A stretch of DNA of 64,000 nt from Xanthostigma xanthostigma (taxonomy: Eukaryota; Arthropoda; Insecta; Raphidioptera; Raphidiidae), in the NCBI GenBank assembly GCA_963575645.1, contig OY754468.1, forward strand, positions 1,922,001 through 1,986,000, in the 5' to 3' direction. A program made the position numbers and the translations under genes. The notes beneath the pieces are model-generated. The model had not been told where the DNA came from. It saw only the letters and a program-made list of their open reading frames with translations, and did not search any database. Position 1 is the stretch's first letter. Every line of letters begins with the position of its first letter. This document shows positions 21,772 through 33,629 of this stretch, piece by piece.

Positions 21772-22194
21772 AGAGTATTCGTCCCTGCAAATACCCCCTG
21801 CACCCTCCATCTCAAATCTTTTCCCCTCGCCTAAAAACGATTCGCGCTCTCCCGACGCTATTTTTAAAGCTAGAGGGTTCTGGTAAACGCTAAATGAAAG
21901 ACAAAGAATCAGACTACAGATCCTTCAGGCGAATTTTTTGAAAAAAAATTCCTGAAAAAACTTACAACCTTTTGAAAAAAATAATAAGTTACGTAATATT
22001 TCACACGTAGGCGAAACTGTTTTTCAAAAAATTCGCCTGAAGGATCTGTAGTCTGATTCTTTGTCTTTCATTTGGCGTTTACCAGAACCCTCTAGCTTTA
22101 ATAATAGCGTCGGGAGAGCGCGAACCGTTTTTAGGCGAGGGGAAAAGATTTGAGATGAAGGGTGCAGGGGGTGTTTGCAGGGACGAATACTCTG
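21772..22194. repeat. Foldback element with two ~174-bp arms
   Basis: Arms 21772-21945 and 22021-22194 are near-perfect inverted copies (for example 'agagtattcgtccctgcaa' against 'ttgcagggacgaatactct' with one change), separated by about 75 bp. The small frame in it (22024-22224, minus) is not a gene. Confidence 0.75.
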
Positions 22195-22374
22195 ATGAAT
22201 GCTTTTAGATATTAGATTTATCAATACCAGTGGTCGAAATTCGACCGTAATTCTTTAAAATTTTAAATTTGTACGTTAAGAGGATTCTTTTGTTATTATA
22301 ATGTGAATTTTACCTGTGTTAATTCGCACACCTCATGATAAAACAATAAACAAACTGTAGATATAATATTCCAC

Positions 22375-22590
22375 GTTTATAGGTTAGGTATTATGATCTA
22401 TGTGGCGGCCATTACTATTTTATCAGGCGAATAAATATTTATACCCTCGAAGTAAGACAGAATAAATTTATATACCTGCAGTAAACATAATCATGTCTGG
22501 TGAATTGAATTATCGCTATATTTATTCGGAGGAATAGCTACCTGAAGAACAAATGAACCGAATAAATAACTACTTACGTTCAGTGAATGC
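22375..22590 (+). repeat. Dispersed repeat shared with 61677-61895
   Basis: 'gttaggtattatgatctatg' through 'gaataaataactacttacgt' recurs at 61.7 kb with few differences. Non-coding. Confidence 0.55.
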
Positions 22591-22599
22591 TATAGGTGG

Positions 22600-23735
22600 A
22601 ATAGTTTCCCAGATATGATTGTTTAAAAATCACGATTTTGGACATTCACTGACAAGTTTACTATCCAACGGAACGAGCCAACCTCTGTAATCTGTTAACC
22701 TTGATTGACTGTGGCGGCATTAAATTTTAAACAAAGGCAGTCATTCACAGTCCGTGCATTAGAGATCAGTGGTTCATATAGGAGAGATGAAAACCAGTGA
22801 AGAGAGTATTGGTAGGGGAAAACTAGAGAGAGAATTTGCTTCTCTCTCCGTATACCGAAATCTCCATTTCAAAAGGGTTTTAGGGATAATATTATATAGC
22901 CAGAGATCAATAATAGCCGTCACCGGGGAGACACGAAGTTTAACGGATATTCACGAACGCGAACATCTATAGATTCAACACAGTATGTTTGTGGGGTGTT
23001 ACATAGGCTTAGTACATACCTAGGGGCAGGACCGGCTTAAACAAGTCAGGAAATTTTGAGGAATTTGGATTTGTAGTTCTAGAAAATTTCTTTTCTCTTC
23101 TAAAATGTTTTTTGAAATTACGAGAGCTCAATGGAACATCCCATAGAACAATTTTAACGATAGAATATTCTAGAACGATTTAGAAATTATTTAATAATAA
23201 TAATAATAATAATAGTACAGTCATTTGGTAGTTTTACCTGGAAATTTTTCCGGGAGTTTTGAAAATTGGTGATTTTATAGATTTCGATGTGCTCTTTCCG
23301 AATTTCTACTTTGTCACCTCGTATCTTTGCCAGTGGAACGTTCTAGAAAAATGAAAAAACGTGTGTGTTTCATAAGCTCACGGGGGGCAGTAAAACTTCT
23401 TTAGGATTAGGAACTCGTTTCATTGATGCAGAGTGATTCGTTTTAAGCCAGCACTCTTTCTATTAAATTTTCCCGTCGTTAAATCATTTCCCCTTTAATT
23501 TAACGTTACAAAAAATGTCAAAAAGGCACGCTTCAAAAATTAGAAAGTTAAACTTTCTTGAGCAATTTCGAGATTAAATAAATCAAAATATGTACAGTTC
23601 TAGAATCATTTTTACACGCTTTATATTAACTTCACTTGTAAGTTTGTATGTATGTATGTATATTTGTTTGTAACCTTCGTTTGGACAACAGCAAGTGGTT
23701 TATTACTGTAGTATAATATGCCAGCACTGTAACTA
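22600..23735. other. Gene-less stretch with minor repeats
   Basis: An (AAT)n run lies at about 23193-23213. A segment at 23440-23630 recurs inverted near 45990-46115 ('aggggaaatgatttaacgac' against its complement). Nothing else is recognised. Confidence 0.35.
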
Positions 23736-23826
23736 CAGTGGTTAGTGCGGTCTAAGGCACGGGTCTTCGCTGACGTCAACTCTCGGAATCACGGGTCGTG
23801 GGTTCTAATCCCGTCCACCCTTTTTT
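23736..23826 (+). tRNA. Type-II (Leu/Ser-like) tRNA-derived sequence with T6 terminator
   Basis: The A-box-like 'tggttagtgcggtctaaggc', the B-box 'ggttctaatcc' and an enlarged variable region resemble a class-II tRNA. A run of six T follows directly, fitting RNA polymerase III termination. The anticodon arm is irregular, so it is more likely a SINE head or pseudo-tRNA. Confidence 0.45.
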
Positions 23827-23839
23827 GTCAATAAATCGA

Positions 23840-24215
23840 ACTAAAAATTGGAAAATAAATATAGTTTAAAAAAAAACTAAAAAACACGCTTTATATCAAA
23901 CTAAAAAGTGAAAAATAAATATAGTTTAAAAAAACTAAAAAACACGCTTTATATCGAACTAAAATGTAACAAATATTATTTTTAAAATAAGCTTAAAACA
24001 ATAATGAATAAAAAATACTAGTATTATTGTGAAAAAAGCGTGGGGCGCTCGATGTACAAAAATGTGAAACAAAGCACCTCACGCTTTTTTCACAATAATA
24101 CTAGTATTTTTTATTCATTGTTGTTTTAAGCTTATTTTAAAAATAGTATTTGTTACTTTTTAGTTCGATATAAAGCGTCTTTGTTAGTTTTTTTTAAACA
24201 ATATTTATTAAACTA
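23840..24215. repeat. Palindrome with partly duplicated outer arm
   Basis: The arms flank the apex 'gcgctcgatgtacaaaaatg', as at 19.3 kb. The left outer arm unit ('aaaaaacacgctttatatc') occurs twice in tandem. Non-coding. Confidence 0.65.
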
Positions 24216-24299
24216 ATAAGTTATAAAAGTCAATGGAATCTGCTAGAACGATCATTATTAGAAGTTTTATTAGGAGAACCTTCTAGAACATTACGTAAT

Positions 24300-24880
24300 A
24301 TTCTTTTTTTTTTAGTACTTTATGAATATGAATATTTATTTGTAAAAGAGACTTACAAAGAGTCTATTACATTGTCAATAAAAGTAGCCAAAAGGTGAAT
24401 AAACAATGAGTGAAAATGAAAAGCAAGTCCGATAAAGTGATATATAAGAAATGCATTATTTCGATGCTGAACTAAAATCTACCCGGGCGAAGCCGGGCCG
24501 TGAAGTTGGTATATATATATATTATTATACTTGTGAAACTATATTATGTCGCATAGTACATGCCCTAGTACATAGTACATGGCGCGATCTAGTATACGGC
24601 GGTTGATACAGAGGGCGCCACAAACGTCGCGCGCGAAGAACCCGACCTACTCGGTCTATTGGTGGGACCGGATCGAGAACGATACGGTGGGACCGGTTGA
24701 TAGGACGGTTTGCAAATAACGACGTAGCTATATACTTAACGGCACTACACATATATATTTAATAAGAGAGAGAGAGCGACAGAGAGAATATAAAACGTGG
24801 ATATAAAACAAAAAGGCTTTTGTCGAAGTAGTAATTTTTGAAGTGAAACTTCTTTAACCTCGATAAAAGTAATTTTTAGG
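24300..24880. other. Gene-less stretch, ends of dispersed repeats
   Basis: 'cgggcgaagccgggcc' at about 24484 is the end of a common dispersed repeat. A GC-richer patch at 24560-24720 carries a direct repeat of 'gtgggaccgg'. No gene is recognised. Confidence 0.3.
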
Positions 24881-24884
24881 ACCG

Positions 24885-25245
24885 CTGCACACGAGGCTGG
24901 AAACACTGCCTGGACTTCTGATGGCCGGCACGAGGCTGGAAATGACGTCACTGCGGGCTCGCCTGCTAGCTCACAAGATGGATTTTAAAATTGGAACATG
25001 TGCTGGCTCTGAGCAAGAACCAATCAGGAAACAGTATCTTGTCATCATTCTGCTCAGAGTCAGACAACAGACACGTTTTGCTATGTTTATGTTTGAATTG
25101 TCACTATGCGCGCGCACCAGATCTATCCACAAAACAAGCTCGAAAAGACGTCTCGTGTGAAGCGAGCACATAAAAGCAATCAAGAAAACCAGCGCTAGAA
25201 AACTAGTAGTCAAATCTAGCCCTGTGTGCACCAGTCTTTATTCAA
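24885..25245 (+). mobile_element. Non-coding element with TGACGTCA, copy 1
   Basis: It matches 28195-28605, including 'aatgacgtcactgcgggc', 'gagcaagaaccaatcag', 'cagagtcagacaacagacac' and 'ctcgtgtgaagcgagcac'. Ends resemble each other in inverse (GACCGCTGCACACGAG here, CTCGTGTGCAGCGGTT at the 28-kb right end). It is therefore likely a TIR element. Confidence 0.5.
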
Positions 25246-25450
25246 CAATGTAACGAAAAACGGAACCGTCAGGAGTGGGGGATAATGAGCTGCTAGCGTG
25301 GAACCGATTGGCTGGCGGGTAGTGTATAGGTCCGGATGCGTTGAGAGGGAAACTCGAACGATACGCCTCTTTCTGTTTAGTGTTCATTTAGTTATGAAAG
25401 TTTATTTTTGAATATATAATTTTTTACTCTAATTCTACGATCCAAAAGTC

Positions 25451-26145
25451 TTAAGGAGGTTGAGCCGTTTTACGAAGATAATGAAAAAAATCTGAAATAA
25501 AGTTTTTTTTTTGATTTTTTTATGACAAAATTTTCTGTAAAAAATCCAAAATCATTAGGAGATTTATAAAGTTAAAAATTAAAAAAAACTTTACATGTAG
25601 TCTTATGGGAAATAATATGTCAACCTAGCATGTAAACGGTACATTTTAATTTATTGCAAATAACCAAATAATGTCAGCAGTTCCAAAAACTAACTATGTA
25701 AAGCATCGATGTCTTACGCATATTTTAATATTTTTTCCAATTTAATTAGGAGACTTTTAATCAATAAAAAAAAATATTAAACCTTGGCACTTTTCGATTA
25801 TGGACTTTTATTCTTGACAATTTTAACAATTTTAACTGAATTTTCAACTTTTTAATGATTTAATTTTAATTTTTATTACTTCTAATTTTTTTTTTTAATT
25901 ATTTACTGCAAAAAATATGTAAAATACAGATATTTATATAAATTTATTTTTTCTAACCTAACTTTGTACAAAAAATTCAAAAGTTAGTCTAATTAATATT
26001 AAAAAAAATATTTATTTATGCCTTTATGACAATAATTTATTGGTATCATCAACTTATAAACTTTTGTAAAAATTTATTATGGAAAAGTTCCCATTTAGAA
26101 TTCGACTTACTTTTGATTGGGACTGTAACGGATCAACCTCCTTAA
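25451..26145. mobile_element. TTAA-flanked element, copy 1 (695 bp)
   Basis: TTAA lies at both ends with terminal AAGGAGGTTGA in inverted orientation. An inverted relative is at 59826-60538. The interior is very AT-rich with no frame. It is a piggyBac-type non-autonomous element by its target site only. Confidence 0.65.
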
Positions 26146-26584
26146 CAAAAGATACTATTCTATATTGTAGAACGTCAAATAATTTAAGTCTATGACGGTG
26201 TATACAATAATGAAGTAGCTATGTCTGTAATTTCAATTTAGTTTAGTGGGGTTTTTGTGGATGTTTTCTATGCCTTTGACTCTTGAACCGTGGGCAAAAA
26301 TTAATTTTAACTTTTAAAAATGGCTTAAGCTTCTTTACCTTGTACCCGCAGATATATTCGCAGGTTGCTGTGATATCCCACTGAGTTCGCTCTAAGCTTA
26401 CTCCGTAAGCCAACGCGGTGCGGCGTTAGCGTCTCTCATAAACTATTCACCGAACTCGCATATAAATATTGTAGATTGTAGACGCTCGACAACTCAGGTC
26501 ATGTATACAGTCGAACTCGTGTATTTTCAACTATATTCAATTTTCAAGTTTTTTTAAAGTGAAACTTTTATTCTATCGCCCCGA

Positions 26585-26800
26585 ATTTTTCTGGCCGTCT
26601 GTTGCATGTCGCATTACGGGCGGCTGCGGAGTAGGGGTAAAGTGAAAGGCGTTCGGAGTAGGCGCTCGGTAGAGCAGCCAAGGCCAATATGGCGGCGCCC
26701 ATGGTTAGCATCAGCTGACCGTGTAGTATGTATAACACATAGTCAGTCTGTCATGCGGGCAAGTGCTGTACAGTGTTTACATGTTTTTATTCGTGTATTC
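26585..26800 (+). promoter_or_regulatory. GC-rich non-repeat island, candidate promoter
   Basis: It stands out from AT-rich surroundings, with 'caatatggcggcgcccatgg' (YY1/Pho-like ATGGCGGC) and an initiator-like 'atagtcagtctg' downstream. I find no other copy in the window. If the long-intron model holds, it could be an alternative promoter. This is inference only. Confidence 0.25.
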
Positions 26801-27099
26801 ATGTGAATATTGTTGTTTATAATTAATCGTGATTATGGATAAGTGTCTACAATCCAACGCCTACAATCCAATAAAAGTTTCATTTGCGTCGTGGTTTCTT
26901 AAAGCCACATAACTGTTTTTAGTTCATATAATTTTAGGTTGATAAAAATATTGACGGTCCGCCAACTGACGTCATTGTAATATTTCTAATCTTGGTATTT
27001 GCCATAGACCTGCACAAAATGCGTTTCCATGGTTGACCAATAACGTACCTTCGTAGATCGTAGATCCTACTGATCAAGGAACAAATGAAATATTATCTA

Positions 27100-27780
27100 T
27101 ACAGGTGATTTTTAAGTTGATTCTTCTTTTTTAACAGCGTGTAGAAATCAAATAAATTAACAATTATTTTAAGTAATTTTTTTTATCAAAAACTCAAAAA
27201 TAAGAGAGAAACAGCCGTTCAAAATTTAATTACATTTTTTAAAGTTTTATTTAATTAATTCAAAAGCCCGGTTAACACCCGCGCAGAAATGATAGCACAA
27301 ATCAGAAATGCATCCCAAATAATTCGCGGAAGGCCCTTGTCGCTACTTCAAGCATGGCTGTGTCCAACAAAACGGGGACAACTTCGAACAATAATTATAA
27401 TAACAAATTTATTGCAATAAATATAGTACAGTTAATAAATAATTTGCTGTCTTATAACTGAAATTGATCCACCCAACTTGGCATAGCCAGTGCTAGGGTA
27501 GATTTTTAAATACATGTGAAAACTACTTTTGCGTGTTAACTGTTTGAATGCGTGTGCTTGTATCTGTGAATACTTGATAATGACATAACATATTTCCATA
27601 GTGACATAACATAACGCCAGGATCGACCTCAAAATTTTAAAAATAAATTTAATAAAACTTCGAAAGCTCGTTTCTCTTACATTTTTAACTTTTGATAAAA
27701 AAGTTACTTGAAATATTTTGTTCGTCTATTTGATTTCCACACTCCATTAAAGAAAAGAATCAACTGGTAAATGTATATTG
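27100..27780. mobile_element. TIR element, relative of the host repeat at 36.9 kb
   Basis: The two ends are inverted copies: 'ttttaagttgattcttc' with 'agaaatcaaataaa' at the left, and their complements at 27718-27760. The right end keeps an uninterrupted 'gtctatttgatttc', which in the 37-kb relative holds a hAT insertion. Confidence 0.5.
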
Positions 27781-27854
27781 AAGTTTTAAATAATAATGAA
27801 TTGGCACTAAACCTAGATTATCGTGATAGTTGACTTTTTTTTTCAATAACTATA

Positions 27855-28080
27855 TTGGAAGTTTGTGTCCTACGCGAGAATCGATATCACCGTAGTACCG
27901 CGGCCTCTGCAGCTGCAGTAGCCGTGCCGTCGTCGCGTAGCTCGGCCACAGCACCGTGTCTTCAGTTGTTACGCCGTCTTGTTGCGTACCAACTGACCTT
28001 AACTTTCACCAATCACCATCCATTGTACAATTGTTTACGCTATATACTGCTGCAGTTACATCAAATCAAATTTAAGTGGG
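27855..28080 (+). promoter_or_regulatory. CpG-rich single-copy island
   Basis: 'gtaccgcggcctctgcagct', 'gtgccgtcgtcgcg' and a mirror-like CTGCAGCTGCAG give local CpG enrichment. A 76-codon frame across it begins only at a non-ATG codon and shows low-complexity Ala/Ser. I do not call a gene. It may be regulatory sequence or part of an unrecognised exon. Confidence 0.2.
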
Positions 28081-28194
28081 AATAAACATGGAAACAATTC
28101 CTGCAGTCTGTGCTGTCCATTATTTGTGTGAGCGAAATAAAATTAAGGTAGCTGCCAATCTCTATAAAGCCGCTAGAAATGCTGCTAGGAGTTC

Positions 28195-28605
28195 TGCTAG
28201 TCGGTAGGCTGGGTACGAAGCTATAAATGACGTCACTGCGGGCAGACCTGCTAGCTCACAAGATAGGTTTTAAAATTAGAACCAAGGGCTATTTTCCCTG
28301 CGAGATTTGCTGCTAGGTATGAGCAAGAACCAATCAGGGAGCAGTATCTTATCACGTGGGCACTTGAACAAACACCCACAAACCAACATGGTGACGCATT
28401 CTGTTCAGAGTCAGACAACAGACACGTTTTGCTCTGTGTTTATATTCGAACTGTCACTGTGCGCCCACCAGATGTATCCACAAATCGGGCTTGAAAAATA
28501 GTCTCGTGTGAAGCGAGCACTTAACAGCAATCAAGAAAAACAGCGCTAGAAAACTAGTAGGTAAATCTAGCAGCGTTTCTAGTCTCGTGTGCAGCGGTTT
28601 ATGGA
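28195..28605 (+). mobile_element. Non-coding element with TGACGTCA, copy 2
   Basis: It is the relative of 24885-25245, with an additional 50-60 bp in the middle ('acgtgggcacttgaacaaac'). It carries the same 'tgacgtcactgcgggc'. Confidence 0.5.
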
Positions 28606-28793
28606 GGTTTTTCACTAACCCGAGTTTGTAGCTGTACAGGAGTGGCCTTTCTCAGTTATAGAGGTTCTATAAAAACTGTACAGAAAAAATGTTAGTTAGT
28701 TCAGCTATTTATGACTTATTCTTAAATTTCGTGGAACTATTAATACGTTCGACTATCGCTTATAGAGGTATAGGCAAGTAGTAGTCTCAGTTA

Positions 28794-29322
28794 TAGAATA
28801 GAATAGAATAGAAATTTATTAATTCAGTATACATAGAATTCGCCAAGCAAATTAAACCAAATTACATTTTAAAATCATCAATCTTATATGTATATACACT
28901 GGTTCACCAATGCAGTCTTCAGTACTTTTTTAAAAGCACCATTATTCAAATTTTTTATGTCATTGGGTAAGTCGTTATACATTTTTAACGCATGGTACTC
29001 AGCACTATTATTAAACAGTGTCAAATTTGATTTTGGGAGACACACACTGCTATTATTTCTTGTGTTATGTCCATGGATTGACTGAAATTTGGTATACTTG
29101 TTTATATGTTGTTTGACAAAACACAACGCAAAGTAGACATATATGGACGGCACAGTTAAAATACAGTTATTTATAAAAGTTTGCTTACAGCTAGCGCGGA
29201 ACTCAAGATTAAAAATTAAGCGAATGGCCTTTTTTTGCAGAACAAATATTTTATGAATGTCAGCACAATAGCCCCAACTAACATAATGTCCATGAGTGAA
29301 AAACGTCTTTCTGTTTCTCACT
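28794..29322 (-). mobile_element. 3' fragment of a non-LTR retrotransposon
   Basis: The tail is an AGAAT repeat (left end) and the 5' side is cut. A possible duplication TTATAGA occurs at both borders. The host DNA repeats the motif 'cttatagaggt' several times, so the duplication is not certain. Confidence 0.65.
28884..29315 (-). pseudogene. Non-LTR ORF2 C-terminal tail (about 140 codons)
   Basis: The remnant reads through SWGYC..., LQKKAIRLIF, ASCKQTF and HGHNTRN, the same tail architecture as the C-terminus of the 14-kb element (LQKRAIRIL, DSCKPLF, HQYNTRN). It has no reverse transcriptase core and no authentic start, so it is a dead 5'-truncated copy. Confidence 0.7.
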
Positions 29323-29578
29323 TATAGAGGTTTCAGAGGGTTACAAAGACGGTACCTGGCAATTACTTTCACTTAGAAAGTTTTCTCGCTTACCCGCTTC
29401 TCACTCACTCATGTTTCACTGTATTTTATGGCTATGAAAAGCAACTATTTTATAATATGTAAACTCTATATACATTCAAAGGACTGTGCACATTGTGGCG
29501 TTATTGAGAGTTGTCGTTAAACGGAGAGAAGAAATAATCAATTAATATTTTTTTACTATACGTAATATGTATTTACTC

Positions 29579-29621
<43 letters not shown>
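29579..29621 (+). repeat. (TAGA)n microsatellite
   Basis: About ten uninterrupted TAGA units. The next 170 bp resemble 59478-59670 in inverse. Confidence 0.9.
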
Positions 29622-29623
<2 letters not shown>

Positions 29624-29923
29624 GAATAAAATATACAACCGACCAACAAACATTCGTACTATCACAAATTACAGCTGAGCTAAACATATGAAAGATAATC
29701 CCGACAAACAAAAGAACGAGTTTCTTAGAATCTTCGGTACGCATGATGCCGACAACAAAGCAACAAAATAACAAACAAGTGTTGTTTATTGCTTAATGAT
29801 GACGTATTGTTGTCGTTATTTAGAGGGGGTGTGTCGTTATTTAGACTGTATCATTGTATATGAGCAACAAGGTAAACCAACTAGAGTTAAGTAATTTCGA
29901 CGTTTTAAGGAGTTTGTCGCTAT

Positions 29924-30464
29924 TAGTGATGTGCCGGATATCCGTATCCGTATCTGCGGATATCCGAAGGAGAAGAAAAATCCGTATTCGTTAATGGCGG
30001 ATCTTTTACGCATCTCTTACCTTATTAATTTTCAATTCATAGATGAAATTTTATATATATAGGTGATTAGGTAATAATGAAAAAAACTGTTAAATTCCAT
30101 TCAGATTAATTATTTTTTATTTTTTAAAATCGTATTTGGCACCTTTATATTGCAAACATTTATCGTAGTGTGTACCATACCAATAGTACATAACTCAAAG
30201 GTACTAAAAAACTATCTTTATAATGAGTTATTGCACATCTATCTTTGGAAAGAGACAATCTGTTATGAGAGTTAACTCTTACAGAGGTCAATAACTTTTT
30301 CGCATAACAGATAGTCTTTTTCCAAAGGTCGATGTGCAATATTTACCGCCGCGTACTCTAAGAAAGTTAAGATCCGTATCCGTATCCGCGGATCTTGAAA
30401 CAAAATATCCGTATTTAGATCCGTATCCGCGGATATACATTTTTAACGATCCGGCACATCACTA
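29924..30464. mobile_element. hAT-type element, 541 bp
   Basis: Ends are TAGTGATGTGCCGGAT and its inverse, flanked by a perfect 8-bp duplication GTCGCTAT (29916-29923 and 30465-30472). Subterminal 'tatccgtatccg' motifs repeat. Non-coding. It supplies the empty site for the nested insertion in 33630-34940. Confidence 0.85.
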
Positions 30465-30479
30465 GTCGCTATATCGAGT

Positions 30480-31385
30480 GACGTTAAATAGAGTCAAATA
30501 AATTACGAGTTCTCAGGTTCTCATCATCATTGTTACAATAGTTGAGAAGAAGTTCGCGCGTCAACAATAAAATAATCTAAAACAGTCGTACGATTGGTTG
30601 ACCTTGATTCTCGCCTTCGCTTCAATGTCCAAAAATCGCGCGCTTACAACTTTGGCCACCGGGTTGGCGCTGCTTCCACATGCAGATTCAAGATAGACTG
30701 CAGCGCTCCTTTGCACACACACAGACAACTATACCGGTAACCTTGATCTCTATCTCTGTCTAAAATACTGTAACTATTGACCTGATTTTTCATATTACAA
30801 AGTATGTTACAAAATAACCAACCTGATTCATACATAATTATACTAAATTGCGTCAGAGAAATGGCCACATCGCGTCTTACTTGGTATTTTTTTCTTGTCG
30901 ACTGTACATTCATTTTTTATATTGTACTGTTTTAAGTCAGGGGTTTCAATTGCTCTTTTTAACTATCGCACCGTAAGGGAGCGTTCACAACAGTGGCGAA
31001 TTTACCAGCAGGCTGAATAGGATAAAACCTAGGGCGGCAGATTTAGTTCATATTTTTTTTATTTCGATTTTTAAAATTAAAAAAAAAAATTATTATACAC
31101 ACACAAAATACGAATTTGGAAAATTGGGTAGAAATTAAAATATTTAACAAAAATTGAAATATAGTTTTATATACAGTGCTAAATACTAAATATTTCAACA
31201 TTTCTACATGAACAATTGGGCTTTTGAATGAATTTTTTTTTGTCATAAATGGAAAGATCGTATATAAGTTTTATAACAAAACTATTTTTCTTTTTTTTAT
31301 TTTCGCTATAATTCATAAGTTATATCAAATTAAAAATAAATTTTTGTACCCAGTTCCGAGAACGCGCCGACATTTCCCGAACATA
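30480..31385. other. Gene-less stretch
   Basis: No recognised repeat copy or gene. The frames on the minus strand at 30644-30913 and 31043-31246 are AT-rich chance ORFs. Confidence 0.35.
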
Positions 31386-31387
31386 AT

Positions 31388-31482
31388 ATTGTGACGTCAT
31401 AATGTTTTAGTCAATACACATGTAGAAGCCATTGATAGTATACTGCGTATATACATTTTACTATTATGACGTCACAACTGTC
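31388..31482. promoter_or_regulatory. Inverted pair of full CRE-type sites
   Basis: TTGTGACGTCATAAT and its exact inverse ATTATGACGTCACAA lie about 70 bp apart. TGACGTCA is the classic CREB/ATF site. It may be a tiny TIR element or a regulatory pair. Function is inferred. Confidence 0.3.
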
Positions 31483-31499
31483 AAAAACAATTTTAGTGC

Positions 31500-32150
31500 G
31501 TTTGCAGTCACGTGATTTTTTTTAATATTTTATCAATTTTAAATTGCTTATAATTAATTTAAAAAAAGTTTTTTGAAAGTTTTTCGCATCGATTATCAAT
31601 ATTATTTATAATAAAGTTTTAAAATAAATAAAAAAATCGATAATTATTTTTTTTTCAAAAGCCTAATTGCTAAACGCTTTGATCATGAATTTTTAGAATA
31701 TTGAAATAGCGATTCGATATTATAATCGAAATTTAGTTATTTTTACATATTTTCTTCACTGATAATTACTTCAATTTTTTTCTCTTATGAGATCTGCTTA
31801 CAAACAATTCAATCTTGATATAATATCGATGGTCTAATCATGATTGCTGCAGCAAGTTGTCAAATTCAATTTCAGAAAATTAGTTCTTTATGCGTAAAAA
31901 ATACTGACTAAAATAATCAAGGATCTGACACGGTATCTTAGTTCTCAATGATACTAACCATACGGGAAAAGTTGATGTAACGGGAATGATGGAGCACAAA
32001 TCATAAAGTTGGAATTTTATTGATAGAAAATGTAATTGATATGATTGGAGACTAAGGTAACAAAATTCAGAGGCGGCAAAAATTGAATAGCCTATACAGG
32101 CGGCAAATCTGTTTAGAAATTACGTGAGGCGTTTAGTTTGGATATGTGAG
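31500..32150. other. Gene-less AT-rich stretch
   Basis: Nothing recognised. Confidence 0.3.
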
Positions 32151-32154
32151 GTAG

Positions 32155-32335
32155 TCTCCGAAACTACTCATCCGATTTCAAAATTTTTTTCACCAATATT
32201 TAGAATCGACCGTCAGGATGGATTGCATTATCGCGATAAGATAAAAGCGTTTTTCGTGGAAACCAATTTTGCAACGTAAGTCGACGAAAAAACGGTGGCA
32301 ATCTAAACATTCGGGCGAAACCGGGCCGGGCCGCT
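32155..32335 (+). repeat. Dispersed repeat ending 'gggccgctaata'
   Basis: 'aatcgaccgtcaggatggat', 'gtcgacgaaaaaacggtggc' and 'cgggcgaaaccgggccgggc' recur at 45270-45490, 48897-49135 (inverted) and 57420-57568. The shared 3' end next to CTA resembles Helitron- or SINE-like termini. Type unresolved. Confidence 0.5.
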
Positions 32336-32904
32336 AATAAAATTACTCCAAACGTCAAGAATCATTATAAAAATCGATTTAGAGAATAAATCGAGTTATG
32401 GAAGCGTAACTTAGGGAAATATTAAAACGTTTTTTTGGAAACATAATCCAAATTGAAGTAAATAAAACACATGCTTTAGACTTTTGAATCACCTCTACTA
32501 TAAATATACGACAAACATATTTTCACTACAAAAGTAAAGTGTGCACTGCATTAAAAAAAAAAAGAATAACGAAAAAAAAACATTCGCCGCCGTGTAGAGC
32601 GAACGCTGTAATGTTGGTAGTATAGAGCTCGTCCAATCGGGACTTGGTATTTCAGTTTCCATGAGGGGATGTACCTTACGTCACTAGTATATCAACCAAT
32701 CAACGTCACTCTTAGTACAAAACTGCTTTACTCATTGTTAGGTTGGCAATAGAAACTATATATTCGTGTCTACAGTGAAGTACTTCTATTTTAGTTTATA
32801 TTTGATATTTTATAAATATAAATTGCAATCCAAAAGTGCAATGTACCCGCCACAAAATCAATACTAAACTGCTAAAAAACATAACCCTTCCTTTTGGCTT
32901 TGCC

Positions 32905-33178
32905 GAAGTCGGGTAAAGTACTGGGTTCGAATCCCAGCGAGGGCAGATGATTTTTTCTTGTTTCCTCTCGCCGAGAAAAGGTAATTCCCGTATCTACAAT
33001 TTTCTTAAAGTTTTCTATGGTCAGAAAAGGGGTTGAATTTTCAAAAATCCGGCTTAGCGGATGCCTATGTCATAATAACTATCTGTGTGCCAAATTTCAG
33101 CCCAATCGGTCCAGTGGTTTGAGCTGTGCGTTGATAGATCAGTCAGTCAGTCACGGTTTCCTTTTATATATTTAGATT
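32905..33178 (+). repeat. SINE with truncated tRNA head
   Basis: It retains the T-arm 'ctgggttcgaatcccag', followed by 'cctctcgccgagaaa' as at 37.7 kb, then a body ('cccaatcggtccagtggttt', 'cagtcagtcagtcacggttt') that recurs inverted at 59298-59470. Confidence 0.6.
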
Positions 33179-33629
33179 CCATAGTTCGGAATTAGTTAAA
33201 TGAATTCGGAATTATATATCTACTTAGTTTAACAAATGCTCGGGAAATATAGGAAGCGTCTCCGACAGGGAAAATAGTTCCTCAAATTATACAGGTCCGG
33301 AATTAGTTAAAATCTTTGTAAGTAATTATAGAAAGGGTTGTGTAAATACATTGAAACTATTTTCCTGAAAGAACATGGTTTTACGGTACAAGATGTATTG
33401 AAATGAATAATTTATTGGGTATTGAATTTCAAACACGATTAAGGGATTATCTCTAATCCATCAACATTTTAGTTGAAAGTTTAATAAAATCGAACATTTG
33501 CAACTTACGGAGGCTTAACAGTTCTTATGTATAGAATATTAATTACTAAACAATAAAATTTAATTAACCGATCAAACACGAATGAGCAATATACGCTGTC
33601 TTCAAAGACAGTGATTTTCTATATACAAT

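Noticed and set aside
27855..28085. 76-codon ORF in a CpG-rich island
   Set aside because: Non-ATG start, low-complexity Ala/Ser run, and no splice or family evidence. Kept only as a composition island.
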